Shown here one piece after another: positions 1-7,789 of a stretch of 18,164 nt of DNA. The stretch spans positions 1-18,164 of the forward strand of contig CAUZJA010000030.1 in the NCBI GenBank assembly GCA_963579925.1. The letters are read 5' to 3'. The notes beneath the pieces are model-generated. The model was not told the DNA's origin. It made no database searches and saw only the letters and a program-made list of their open reading frames with translations. The first letter of the stretch is position 1, and every line of letters starts with the position of its first letter. The stretch is from UBA1151 sp963579925 (GTDB lineage Bacteria; Chloroflexota; Dehalococcoidia; Lucifugimonadales; Lucifugimonadaceae). The position numbers were made by a program, and so were the translations under genes.

Positions 1-405
1 ACCTTCGTGAAGCTCGCTGACCGGGAATCCCCCCTCAATTGGGGATATCTGATACGAGTCCAGCAGCATGCGCACAAAGTTGGCGTCGATGCCGGCCATC
101 TCGCCCTCTTTGATCTGCACAATGTTTTCATTCGCCAGAGGGACGGCGTTCTCCCGGCAGAACGTGATGATGGATGCCCAGCTCAGGTAGAAGTCGTCGG
201 CGGCGGGTTGCTCATACTTTTTACGGAAGAAACTGTGCGCTTTGAGTAGCAAGTCGTCCGAGTCCAAGAGATGCGCCTCACCGCGCACTTGCACCGGCAT
301 CTGGTCGCCGCCAGAAACTACGTCCGTTGGCCTTGAACCGGTCTCATACAGCCCAATCGCGAGTTCGCGGCCATCGTCATCCCGAATTTCGTACGTGTAG
401 ACCAT
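1..405 (-). CDS. Hypothetical protein, 3' end outside the window
   Basis: An open frame of 135 codons starts at the ATG at 405 and runs off the left edge without a stop, so the C-terminus is missing. It begins MVYTYEIRDDDGRELAIG and is rich in acidic residues. The middle contains an aromatic helix-like stretch (SFFRKKYEQ) and DDFYLSWASIITFCRE. I recognise no family, signal peptide or membrane segment. The ATG lies 8 nt after the stop of the preceding small gene, and the AGGT just upstream overlaps that TAG, so the two are probably translated from one message with the beta-propeller gene at 661-1647. Function unknown. That it is a real gene rests on the long open frame, the tight spacing and protein-like composition. 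Confidence 0.6.
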   Translation of the reverse strand, partial: MVYTYEIRDDDGRELAIGLYETGSRPTDVVSGGDQMPVQVRGEAHLLDSDDLLLKAHSFFRKKYEQPAADDFYLSWASIITFCRENAVPLANENIVQIKEGEMAGIDANFVRMLLDSYQISPIEGGFPVSELHEG

Positions 406-413
406 TTAATTAC

Positions 414-653
414 CTAGAACCGCCCGCTATCGCTGGTGCCCAGATCTTCCTTCTGCCGTATTGCTCGAACCCTGGATATTGCCGAGAGGCGCCCGTGGAT
501 GGCGTCGTAAACGTCATCCGGTGGGCCCTCATCAAGGGGCATCGAAAGCGCTTCTTCGATCCACGATGCCAATTCGTAGTGGGCGTCGCGTAACTCCGTA
601 TCACTGAGCGAATCCAATTCAACGGCGGTGTAGCCCTTCGGCGGCTGCCTCAT
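414..653 (-). CDS. Small hypothetical protein (79 aa)
   Basis: The product starts MRQPPKGYTAVELDSLSD and is acidic in its first two thirds, with a basic patch (SRVRAIRQKE) near the end. The frame is open further upstream to 695, but the ATG at 653 is preferred because it lies 7 nt after the stop of the beta-propeller gene, whereas the longer form would overlap that gene. No family, motif, signal or membrane segment is recognised. The sequence looks mostly helical (ELRDAHYELASWIEEAL). It sits between the propeller gene and another unknown gene with 7- and 8-nt gaps, so it is likely co-translated with both. The SD before 653 is weak, which fits translational coupling. Function unknown. Confidence 0.55.
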   Translation of the reverse strand: MRQPPKGYTAVELDSLSDTELRDAHYELASWIEEALSMPLDEGPPDDVYDAIHGRLSAISRVRAIRQKEDLGTSDSGRF

Positions 654-660
654 GGTCAGA

Positions 661-1647
661 CTAGCTGACCACTTCAAACTTCTGGATGCACGCAAGGTCG
701 TCGGGAATGAGTCCCTTGCCTGCGTCGCCAGATACGGTTACTTCACCAACGTAGATCGATCCATCGCCATCAATAGCAATGCCGTGCGGTGAGAAGAACG
801 CACCAGGCAGCGTGAAATCATCGTCACCCCACTTGCCTACCAGGGTGTGGTCGCGGGTCCAGATAGAGACCGATGGAATGCCCGGGTTATCAGTTGGCTT
901 GGCTAGTGACATGCCACCTTTGTGGCCAAGCTCAGCAACGTAGATCAGACCATCTTTTGGTCCAATGTAGACGTCACAGGGCCGTGAAACATCGTTCCAC
1001 TCCTCAAGGAAGTTCCCGTCCTGGTCAAATAGCTGTAACCGAGAGTTTTCGCGGTCACAGACGATGACCGTTCCATCCGGGTGGATGGTCAGTGAATGGC
1101 AAAGATCAAAGTGACCCTGCGCCTCGCCCGGCTCGCCCCATGAGTTGACCAGTTCTCCGTCAGCCTTGAATCGATGAACCCGGGCGTTCATGTAGCCGTC
1201 AGAAACGAACAGATCGCCATCGTTGTTCAGCACGGCCTTGGTTGGTGTGTAGAACGGGCCAGCACTCTGTTCGATCGTTCGGTAGTCGGTAGTCGCACCG
1301 GTATCGCTGGGAATTCCCGGCGTGCCCAATGTCATGAGTACCTTGCCGTCCGGGGTTAGTTTTCGAGTGGTGTGATCACCAGCATCGACTGCATAAACGG
1401 AGTCGTCTGGACCAATGAACACGTTGTGTGCTCGGGTGAAGATATCCCCGCCCCAGCTATCAACGAACGTCCCGTCCGGCTCAAAGATCGCCATTGGCTG
1501 GTCGCCACGGTTGAAGACGTAGACGCGGTTTTTGGAGTCAACAGCCACGCCTGCGACCTCAACCAAGTCCATGCCGCCAGGCAGATCAGGCCAGCTTGGG
1601 TCAACTCGAAGCGTAAGGTCTCCGGCTTGGATCAGGTTATCGCTCAT
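661..1647 (-). CDS. NHL-repeat / PAL-like six-bladed beta-propeller protein
   Basis: This 328-aa protein is made of repeated NHL-type blades, each with a pattern like 'DGxxYVxDxxNxRVxxF' (VYVFNRGDQPMAIF, VYAVDAGDHTTRKL, LFVSDGYMNARVHRF, VIVCDRENSRLQLF, IYVGEV). In peptidyl-alpha-hydroxyglycine amidating lyase (PAL) three histidines bind zinc. His74 (RAHNVFIG), His184 (LCHSLTIH) and His288 (SPHGIAID) stand in the matching blade positions, so a metal site is plausible. No signal peptide is seen, so it is probably cytoplasmic. The ATG at 1647 has a good SD (GGGAG, 8 nt away). It lies downstream of sugar-acid genes and could be a lactonase or lyase acting with them, but the substrate is unknown. 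Family placement is solid; the enzymatic role is inference. Confidence 0.85.
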   Translation of the reverse strand: MSDNLIQAGDLTLRVDPSWPDLPGGMDLVEVAGVAVDSKNRVYVFNRGDQPMAIFEPDGTFVDSWGGDIFTRAHNVFIGPDDSVYAVDAGDHTTRKLTPDGKVLMTLGTPGIPSDTGATTDYRTIEQSAGPFYTPTKAVLNNDGDLFVSDGYMNARVHRFKADGELVNSWGEPGEAQGHFDLCHSLTIHPDGTVIVCDRENSRLQLFDQDGNFLEEWNDVSRPCDVYIGPKDGLIYVAELGHKGGMSLAKPTDNPGIPSVSIWTRDHTLVGKWGDDDFTLPGAFFSPHGIAIDGDGSIYVGEVTVSGDAGKGLIPDDLACIQKFEVVS

Positions 1648-1700
1648 ATTGGGCTCCCAAAAAAATTACTAGAAGAAGAATGAATGGATTGCGGAGCGTG

Positions 1701-1706
1701 ATCATA
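1701..1706 (-). promoter_or_regulatory. Possible -10 box upstream of the NHL gene
   Basis: The minus strand reads TATGAT (5 of 6 matches to the sigma-70 -10 box), 53 nt before the ATG at 1647. No convincing -35 is seen at 16-18 nt. The 158-nt gap before this gene makes an internal promoter plausible. Confidence 0.25.
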
Positions 1707-1767
1707 CCTAATTTGTGGTTGAGACAGTAGTGTGAACGGCACGCTTTTGCGCCATGGGTTCGGTCAA

Positions 1768-1786
1768 CCGAGATGTGGATTCTCGG
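1768..1786 (-). terminator. Hairpin after the HAD phosphatase gene
   Basis: A perfect 6-bp inverted repeat, CCGAGA/TCTCGG with a 7-nt loop, begins 19 nt after the HAD stop codon. No T-run follows on the minus strand, so at best it is a weak or factor-dependent terminator, or a message-end stabiliser. Confidence 0.25.
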
Positions 1787-1805
1787 AATCGAAGTGAACG
1801 CGAGC

Positions 1806-2555
1806 TTACAGCGTCGCGATTATCCGTTCCGCTTCGTCAATCACGCCCGCTGGCTCTGCGATTACCCACTGGTTCGGCACCGGCTCGCGCTCCGACAGTA
1901 CCTTCTCGGTGAACGCGTTCGGTACGACCAGACAGGCCATCTCTGCGGCAGTGGCAGACGCTGCCCCAAGTGGGGAATCCTCGATGACCAGACACGCCTC
2001 TGGTGGCTGTCCGATTAGCTCGGCGGTGTGGAGATATATCTCCGGGTGCGGCTTTGCGTTGGTCACCTGATCTCGTCCTACCAGCGTAGCGAGGAGGTCA
2101 AATACGCCAATTGCCTTAAGCACACGAGAAGCTTCGTCCGTCATTGATGACGTGGCAACGGCAACTGTTCTGCCAGTGGACTTGAAGTGCTTGAGCAGCT
2201 CTACGTTGTGGGCGATCTGATTTTGCGCGATTACTTCCGGCTTGCCGTACGTGTCTCGGTAGTAGGCAAGTCGAATTTCGTGTAGCGCTTCCCACGCGTG
2301 TATGACTTGCAGCCTCTCTACGTGGGAGGTGAGCGGTCCCACCAGGCCAAAACGATCGACCATTGCCTCACACAACGCTTGATCCGTGTTGCCTACGTAC
2401 GCGGTGTAAAGAGGTAACACCCGCGGGTCGGGTTCATCCAGATCCAGAATGTCCTTGAGGCAGTCGGCGTATGCCATGGCCTTGAGGCGCTCGGTATCGG
2501 CGAGGGTGCCGTCCATATCGAATATGACGGCCTTAATTCGGCTGTCCGTGCTCAC
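1806..2555 (-). CDS. HAD-IA family phosphatase / beta-phosphoglucomutase-like
   Basis: This 249-aa cytoplasmic protein has all four HAD motifs. Motif I is FDMDGTLAD with Asp13 (nucleophile) and Asp15. Motif II is ATSS around Ser136. Motif III is Lys168 in NAKPHPEIY. Motif IV is IEDSPLGAAS with Glu192/Asp193. A helical cap occupies about residues 20-110, as in subfamily IA. Length and motifs match sugar-phosphate phosphatases and beta-phosphoglucomutases; I cannot choose between them. The start is GTG at 2555, 11 nt after the stop of the IolC-like aldolase gene, with no strong SD, which suggests translational coupling. Context points to a phosphorylated intermediate of the same sugar-acid route, perhaps clearing a dead-end phosphate. 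The substrate is inferred only from neighbours. Confidence 0.85.
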   Translation of the reverse strand: MSTDSRIKAVIFDMDGTLADTERLKAMAYADCLKDILDLDEPDPRVLPLYTAYVGNTDQALCEAMVDRFGLVGPLTSHVERLQVIHAWEALHEIRLAYYRDTYGKPEVIAQNQIAHNVELLKHFKSTGRTVAVATSSMTDEASRVLKAIGVFDLLATLVGRDQVTNAKPHPEIYLHTAELIGQPPEACLVIEDSPLGAASATAAEMACLVVPNAFTEKVLSEREPVPNQWVIAEPAGVIDEAERIIATL

Positions 2556-2566
2556 GATGTCATTGG

Positions 2567-3511
2567 CTAGGAAACGTCCAGGGCGGTGCCTGCCTCTACG
2601 AATTGGTTCACGATTGAGGTGATGATCCCGGACAGTGCGGTGACAGCTTCTGTTTGAGTTAAATCTCCAGCCATGTGAGCCTTCAACGTTGGCTCATAGA
2701 TCGCCGGTCCAAGCACGAGGCCGCTGACGCCTGCTGTTCTGGAAGCTATGCGTACCGCACTTTCCAGAGCTGCAAGGTCGGTCTTGTCTGCCCTGTCGTT
2801 GCCCACTGCGAACAGCACGCGAACATCGACCCGGTCGTCTACATATGCCTGCGCTGCGAGGGCACTGGCCGGGATGGGCTGGTCGGGCGGGTCAAGGACC
2901 CAGATCGCCGGTTCTACGCCATCGTCCTGAAGCGCCCGCATCGTCTCAAGTAGCACGGCGGGTTGGAAATCTCGATTCCACTCTTCCAGGTCGTCCAATC
3001 GAGAGACCTGGCTCTTGGTTGGCGGGATGCTTAGCTCCACCATGAGGGGAGGGCCTTCGCTGCGCGCTATCTGGCTCAACCTGCGCAGTGACTTCACATG
3101 CGCCTCGCTCTCGGCCAGATCACCTTCTATGTTGTGATTGATCCTGGCTCCGGCGTAACTGGCACCAATGAGCTTGAGACCCTCGGAGAATCCCAGAGCA
3201 TTCTGGAATTGGAAATGCTCTGGCCCGTTGCGCTCTACGGAAGCGATTGTGGTGATCGACATACCTCGACCGCGGAGTAGCACTGCTTCTCCAAGGTCTG
3301 TGTCGGTCCAAATCGCCACCTGCGATTTGGGTAGGCCGGCCTCAACTGCATCGGCAATCGCTGCGAACACGATGCCCTTCAGGTCAGCTGCTTTTTCGTA
3401 ACTGGCAGCTGAAGGTACAGAACCATCGTCGCCAACATATTCTTTGATGAAATCGATGCGGTGATCGATTGCCGCGACGAATATGAAGTCATTCTTATCT
3501 GGGACTGACAT
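2567..3511 (-). CDS. IolC C-terminal-domain-like (DUF2090) class I aldolase
   Basis: The 314-aa product resembles the aldolase half (DUF2090) of the fused IolC protein, which in inositol breakdown cleaves a 2-deoxy-5-keto-gluconate phosphate. Matching features are the N-terminal AAIDHRIDF, the strand GLKLIG where IolC has its 'VK' strand with a Schiff-base-type lysine (about Lys113), the strand LMVELSIPPT, EPAIWVLDPP, and the C-terminal GVSGLVLGPAIYEP where IolC has 'GFIGFAVGRT'. No kinase half is fused; a separate FGGY kinase lies in the cluster. An ATG at 3517 is possible, but the SD GGAG fits the ATG at 3511 (7-nt spacing) much better. The HAD gene follows after 11 nt. Fold assignment is good; the substrate is unknown, probably a keto-sugar-acid phosphate. 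Confidence 0.7.
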   Translation of the reverse strand: MSVPDKNDFIFVAAIDHRIDFIKEYVGDDGSVPSAASYEKAADLKGIVFAAIADAVEAGLPKSQVAIWTDTDLGEAVLLRGRGMSITTIASVERNGPEHFQFQNALGFSEGLKLIGASYAGARINHNIEGDLAESEAHVKSLRRLSQIARSEGPPLMVELSIPPTKSQVSRLDDLEEWNRDFQPAVLLETMRALQDDGVEPAIWVLDPPDQPIPASALAAQAYVDDRVDVRVLFAVGNDRADKTDLAALESAVRIASRTAGVSGLVLGPAIYEPTLKAHMAGDLTQTEAVTALSGIITSIVNQFVEAGTALDVS

Positions 3512-3573
3512 GCTCATACTCCGGAATTATGAGGAACGGGGTTAGTTGGCCTCGCACAGGTTTCGAGTTCTGC

Positions 3574-3611
3574 AAAATTCCCGGGATTTGGGCTGTTGCC
3601 CAGAGTTCCCG
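3574..3611 (-). terminator. Candidate terminator between transaldolase and aldolase genes
   Basis: On the minus strand CGGGA/TCCCG arms enclose an inner GGGC-AACA-GCCC stem with an interior loop, followed after a few bases by TTTT. It lies in the 184-nt gap after the transaldolase stop and may end or attenuate that transcript. The interior loop and short T-run make this tentative. Confidence 0.35.
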
Positions 3612-3695
3612 ACGGATACGCAGTTCACTCGGCCACCTCATCGGGCGGCGGGGAGTATATCCGCAGTCGCTATCTAGATACTCACAGGTTCGTAA

Positions 3696-4799
3696 TTAAT
3701 CGGCTTTGAGGGCGTCCCGTTTCGACTTGATGTCAAACATCAGGTCCTCAAATGATCCGGTGAACGATGCGACGCCAGCGGCCAGAAGGTCATCAGTGAC
3801 GCCATCCAGTGAAACGCCAGCTGAATCGAGTCCAGTGAGAGCGTTTCGGGCATCGTCTACATTTTGCGTTAGCGTCTCCGCTGGACTGCCGTGATCCATG
3901 AACGCTTCAAGTGTTGCGGGCGGAAGCGTGTTCACCGTATCCTTGCCGATGAGGCCGTCCACGTACATGAGTTCAGGGTAGTCAGGGTTCTTGACGCTGG
4001 TGCTTGCCCAGAGAGGTCGCTGCACCCGTGCCCCGGCGTCCGCTAACTCCTTGAACGTGGCGCCACCGAAGATCTCCTGGAAATCTGCGTAAGCCATCTT
4101 TGCGTTGGCAACTCCAGCTTTTCCTGCCAGATCAGAGCCATCAGGGAGAAGCGCATCAACTGAGCCATCGACCCTCGACACGAAGAACGAAGCCACTGAA
4201 GCGATGCGTGAGATGTACCTGCCGCCGCGCTCGTGGTAATCACGGAGACCGTCTATATATGCGCCAGCGACGGCTCGGTATGAGTCGCGGGAGAAGATGA
4301 GCGTGACGTTGACGCTGATTCCCTGGCTGATCAGCGTTCGAATAGCTGGAATGCCCTCTGGCGTTGCGGGTACTTTTATCAGCAGGTTCGGGCGATCGAC
4401 GGATGCCCAGAGCTTCTGCGCCTCAGAAACGGTGCTATCGGTGTCATTGGCAAGCTGCGGATTAACTTCAAGGCTCACGAAGCCGTCTGCGCGGTCTGTG
4501 GCGTCGTAGACGGTGCGCAACACATCAGCCGCGTCCTGGATGTCCTTGACGGCAAGGCCCTCAAAAATGCCATTGTCATCATGGCCTTGCATAGCAAGAT
4601 TTCGGAGGTCAGAGTCGTACTCAGAGCCTTCGGATATGGCCTTCTGGAAGATCGTAGGATTGGAGGTCAGCCCTCCAACACCGGCGTCCACCAGCTGTTC
4701 TAGCTTCCCGGAGAGGAGCAAGTCGCGGTCAATGAAATCGAGCCACATCGATTGGCCCAACGCTCGTGCCGCTTTCAGGTTGTCGTTTGTCTTTGCCAT
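3696..4799 (-). CDS. tal: Transaldolase (long, actinobacterial/Chloroflexota type)
   Basis: Transaldolase moves a dihydroxyacetone unit between sugar phosphates (sedoheptulose 7-P + glyceraldehyde 3-P to erythrose 4-P + fructose 6-P) in the non-oxidative pentose phosphate pathway. The 367-aa length and the N-terminus (GQSMWLDFIDRDLL, GGLTSNPTIFQKAI) fit the Tal class of mycobacteria, cyanobacteria and Chloroflexota rather than short FSA/TalC types. The Schiff-base lysine is Lys142 in LLIKVPATPEG, followed by SVNVTLIFS. ISRIASVASFFVSRVD and WASTSVKNPDYPELMYV are also typical. The ATG at 4799 has a good SD (GAGG, about 8 nt). It follows rpiB after 25 nt, so the pair is likely one transcript. 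Cytoplasmic, with no defects seen. Confidence 0.95.
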   Translation of the reverse strand: MAKTNDNLKAARALGQSMWLDFIDRDLLLSGKLEQLVDAGVGGLTSNPTIFQKAISEGSEYDSDLRNLAMQGHDDNGIFEGLAVKDIQDAADVLRTVYDATDRADGFVSLEVNPQLANDTDSTVSEAQKLWASVDRPNLLIKVPATPEGIPAIRTLISQGISVNVTLIFSRDSYRAVAGAYIDGLRDYHERGGRYISRIASVASFFVSRVDGSVDALLPDGSDLAGKAGVANAKMAYADFQEIFGGATFKELADAGARVQRPLWASTSVKNPDYPELMYVDGLIGKDTVNTLPPATLEAFMDHGSPAETLTQNVDDARNALTGLDSAGVSLDGVTDDLLAAGVASFTGSFEDLMFDIKSKRDALKAD

Positions 4800-4824
4800 G
4801 CGCTTTGCCTCTTATGTCCGACTA

Positions 4825-5274
4825 CTAGGACTCCATCTCAAGTGAAATAACTTTTTCCAGTCGACGCGCGAATCGTGGATGAGGGTCCATTACAGCACCC
4901 ATGAACGCAGTGGTCACGGCGCGCGCTGTTTCAGGCCCAATCACTCGGCTGCCCAGGCAGATGATGTTCATGTTGTCGTGTTGGACGCCCTGTGCCGCTG
5001 TGTAAGTATCGTGGGTGACCGAAGCGCGCGCGCCTTTGATCTTGTTTGCTGCAATAGCCGCGCCAACGCCGCTGCCACAAAGAACGATGCCGCGATCTGC
5101 CTCACCGGTGCTCACTGCGCGCGCCACAGGCGCGGTCAGATCAGGGTAATCATCATCCGGGTCGAATTCGTACGCGCCCAGATCAAGCACTTCGTGGCCC
5201 TCGGCCTCCAGCACTTCAATGATGTCGTCTTTGAGCGGGAGGCCTCCGTGGTCGGCCCCAATGGCTACGCGCAT
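4825..5274 (-). CDS. rpiB: Ribose-5-phosphate isomerase B
   Basis: RpiB interconverts ribulose 5-P and ribose 5-P. The 149-aa product has the family opening (RVAIGADHGGLPLK) with Asp8-His9. It has the active-site Cys66 in LCGSGVGAAIAANK and His99 in GVQHDNMNII, at the same positions as in E. coli RpiB, followed by CLGSRVIG. Cys66 separates it from the mycobacterial form, which lacks that cysteine. Related LacA/LacB and allose-6-P isomerases share the fold; the Cys66/His99 layout and the neighbouring transaldolase favour pentose phosphate. The SD GGAG lies close to the ATG (about 5 nt). A 119-nt gap with a 10-bp tandem repeat precedes it, so it may have its own promoter. Confidence 0.92.
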   Translation of the reverse strand: MRVAIGADHGGLPLKDDIIEVLEAEGHEVLDLGAYEFDPDDDYPDLTAPVARAVSTGEADRGIVLCGSGVGAAIAANKIKGARASVTHDTYTAAQGVQHDNMNIICLGSRVIGPETARAVTTAFMGAVMDPHPRFARRLEKVISLEMES

Positions 5275-5290
5275 GTTGCTCCCGTGGTTA

Positions 5291-5310
5291 TCTGTATCTG
5301 ACTGTATCTG
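5291..5310. repeat. 10-bp tandem duplication upstream of rpiB
   Basis: TCTGTATCTG and ACTGTATCTG stand head to tail and differ at one base. They lie 17-36 nt before the rpiB start, at one helical turn per unit, so a regulator site is conceivable. Two copies alone are weak evidence. Confidence 0.4.
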
Positions 5311-5393
5311 GTGAGTTTGAGTCTAGATCTATTGTGCGTGAGTGGCAGGCAATACGCCAACCTTTTCTGATCTCAGAGCCGGCGGGACAGCAT

Positions 5394-6869
5394 TCAGGTT
5401 CCGATTAACCGCGCATATAGATCTTGCTGGCGCACCATCGCCGAGCGATAAGTGGCGTGCGCTGTCTCATCCGGATGGTATTCCACTCTCTCGCCTGTAG
5501 CGGGCAGAACATCTATCGAGTCCAGAAGCCCGAGCGCGTTCAGAGCAAGCACTGCAACTCCGCGAGTTGTGGTGCCGCGTTCCGGGCTGGCTACGACCGT
5601 CTTCCCAGTCGCATCGGCCACCATCTGTAACCATGTTGGCAGTCTGAGGATGGCAGCACCGCCCGCGATGATCTCTGTAAATTCAGTTCCAGATTGGTCT
5701 AGAAGCTGCGCGATCAGTGCGAATCGGTACGTAATCGCTTCGATAGTTGCTCGCGCCATGTCGGCGGGTGTGGTTGATGCGTTGACGCCGTGCCACGTCG
5801 CGCTGGCGTCGCTCGCCCAGCCGGTACTGCGCTCGCCTCGGAGAAATGGCAACACAGTAAGTCCGTGGCCGTCTGGCTCAACGGTTGCCAGTTCCACGTC
5901 CGTGATTCGTTCGCCGGTAAGGCGCAGCGTCTGGTGAAGCCAGTCCAGCATGCTGCCTCCATCTGTAACTGCGCCACCCAGCAGCGATAACTCGCGATCT
6001 ATGCAGTACGCCCATAGTCCTCGTGGAATTGGCGATTCTTCCATGCGCACGACCGCTCGCATTGCGCCTGTGGTGCCAACGGTTAGTACGGCAGTGCCCT
6101 GCGTGCAACGGCCAGATCCGATGTTCGCACCAGCGCCATCGCCCACTGCTAGGAAGAACGGCACATCCTCCAGCGGCTTCCATTCAGACCGGTACGGCTC
6201 GGTAAGACCCTGGAGCGAGTCCGAGTAGTCAGCCAGTGGCGGCAGCGTCGAGGCATTTAATCCTATCGCCTTAATAAGCGGCTCGTGCCACCCAAGCGTC
6301 TTCCGATCCAGCATCCCGGACCAGGACGCCACCGAGTACCCACTCGGAATATCGTTTGAGCCGAACCAGTGGTGATAGAGGTACGCGCCAAGGTCAATCC
6401 ATCTGGTGGCCCGTGCATACTCATCGGGCCGATGGTTCTTGATCCAGAGCAGGCGGGGTGCCTGATACGACGTGTGCAACGGCGCACCGGTCGCCTCATG
6501 CGTTGCATCGATATCGACGATCTGCTTGATCTGCTCCACCTCAGGGCCTGACCCGGAGTGGGCGTAGGTGTAGAGCGGAGTGACGGCGTTACCGTTGGAG
6601 TCCACCCCAACAACGTTGCCAACGAAGCAGGCCATTGCGACGCCAGCGATATCTGAGCAGGCCGGCCCGGCCTCCTTTAGCGTCTCGGTGATTACCGTTT
6701 CGCAGGTCTGGCGCAGAAGTTCCGGGTCTTCCAGCCCGGTAGTAGATGCTCGACGGCGTATTTCGTGCCCCACGGCTCCAATGAGTTGCGCGTGTGAGTC
6801 GTAGAGCCGAGCGCGTATAGACGTACTGCCGACATCTAACGACAGGACATATGGAGGAATTGGCGGCAT
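5394..6869 (-). CDS. gntK: FGGY-family carbohydrate kinase, probable gluconokinase
   Basis: This 491-aa product has the two-domain FGGY layout. The first ATPase/phosphate motif is LDVGSTSIRARLYD (Asp12), the catalytic base is Asp244 in AVGDGAGANIGSG, the phosphate-2 motif is VGTTGAMR (about 265-271), and adenosine-site glycines lie in IIAGGAAILRLPTW. PLHTSYQAPRLLWIKN, GLWAYCIDRELSLLGGAVTDGG and HGLTVLPFLRGERS match the gluconate-specific clade better than xylulokinase or glycerol kinase. The expected reaction is gluconate + ATP to 6-phosphogluconate. The ATG at 6869 has the SD AAAGG at 8 nt and lies 19 nt after a lactonase gene, so lactone opening and phosphorylation are probably co-expressed. 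A related aldonate is possible as substrate. Confidence 0.85.
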   Translation of the reverse strand: MPPIPPYVLSLDVGSTSIRARLYDSHAQLIGAVGHEIRRRASTTGLEDPELLRQTCETVITETLKEAGPACSDIAGVAMACFVGNVVGVDSNGNAVTPLYTYAHSGSGPEVEQIKQIVDIDATHEATGAPLHTSYQAPRLLWIKNHRPDEYARATRWIDLGAYLYHHWFGSNDIPSGYSVASWSGMLDRKTLGWHEPLIKAIGLNASTLPPLADYSDSLQGLTEPYRSEWKPLEDVPFFLAVGDGAGANIGSGRCTQGTAVLTVGTTGAMRAVVRMEESPIPRGLWAYCIDRELSLLGGAVTDGGSMLDWLHQTLRLTGERITDVELATVEPDGHGLTVLPFLRGERSTGWASDASATWHGVNASTTPADMARATIEAITYRFALIAQLLDQSGTEFTEIIAGGAAILRLPTWLQMVADATGKTVVASPERGTTTRGVAVLALNALGLLDSIDVLPATGERVEYHPDETAHATYRSAMVRQQDLYARLIGT

Positions 6870-6888
6870 CTGCTGCGCCTTTGACCGA

Positions 6889-7779
6889 TCAGGCCCAGCG
6901 GGCGCCGACTACCTGCGTCTCGATCGAGTAAAGCGATGTCGAAGCCGTGATGAACAGAGTGCTCCCATCGGGGCCACCAAATTCACAGTTCGCCGTCTTC
7001 TCCGGGACTTTCACTCGGCCGATCAGGTTCCCATCGGGGGAGAAGACATGAACTCCGTCACCAGCGGATGTCCAGACATTGCCGTGCAGGTCGACTCTGA
7101 GTCCATCTGATGCAGGCGGGTCGGGGGCCGCAAAGAACTGTAGGTTTGACAGCGTTCCATCGGGGCCAACATCCATCGTTCGGATGTTCCTTGGCTCGCC
7201 GGTGTCTGCAATGTAGAGAATCGATTCGTCGGGTGAGAACGTCAGTCCGTTTGGTCGATCGAACTGATCTGCAACCACCATGGTCATTTCAGTATCCGGA
7301 TCGAACCGGTAAACGTAATTGGCACCAATCTCGCTCTCACGCTGGAACCCTTCGGCATTGCTCAGGATTCCGTAAGGCGGATCAGTGAAATAGATCGAGC
7401 CATCTGATTTGACGACTACGTCATTCGGCGAGTTGAGTCTGCCGCCCGCAACGCTGTCCACCAGCGTTGTGTACGTGCCGTCGGGGGTTCGTCTCGTGAC
7501 GCTGTTGGAGCTGTGCTCGCAAGAGATGATGTTGCCATCGCGGTCCAGCGTGTGCCCATTGGCGTGGTTCGATGGCTCCCGAAACACGGATGCACCGTCC
7601 GCCTCAGTCCAGCGCCACTCGCGATTGTTTCGGGTATCGCTCCAGACCAGCGCGCTCTCTGCAGGGATCCAAACTGGCCCTTCAGCCCATAAGCAACCAT
7701 CAGCTAGTTTTACTAGCTCAGCGTCGAAGTCCACCAGCTCTCGAAACGCATCGTCAACCAGCACATATGAACTTGTCAC
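6889..7779 (-). CDS. SMP-30/gluconolactonase family lactonase (copy B)
   Basis: Enzymes of this six-bladed propeller family hydrolyse sugar lactones using one divalent metal. In this 296-aa protein the likely ligands are Glu33 (AEGPVW), Asn177 (RPNGLTFS) and Asp225 (ASDGLRVD), with Asn119 (LNSPNDVVV) at the substrate/metal position known from SMP-30. NHANGHTLDRDGNIISCEH and FSPDESILYIADTG are typical. No signal peptide is present, so it is cytoplasmic. The GTG at 7779 has a strong SD (GGGAG, about 6 nt) that begins just before the stop of the preceding paralogue. The gluconokinase gene follows 19 nt later, suggesting glucono- or another aldono-lactone as substrate. All expected active-site residues are present. 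Confidence 0.9.
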   Translation of the reverse strand: MTSSYVLVDDAFRELVDFDAELVKLADGCLWAEGPVWIPAESALVWSDTRNNREWRWTEADGASVFREPSNHANGHTLDRDGNIISCEHSSNSVTRRTPDGTYTTLVDSVAGGRLNSPNDVVVKSDGSIYFTDPPYGILSNAEGFQRESEIGANYVYRFDPDTEMTMVVADQFDRPNGLTFSPDESILYIADTGEPRNIRTMDVGPDGTLSNLQFFAAPDPPASDGLRVDLHGNVWTSAGDGVHVFSPDGNLIGRVKVPEKTANCEFGGPDGSTLFITASTSLYSIETQVVGARWA

Positions 7780-7789
7780 AGATATCTCC

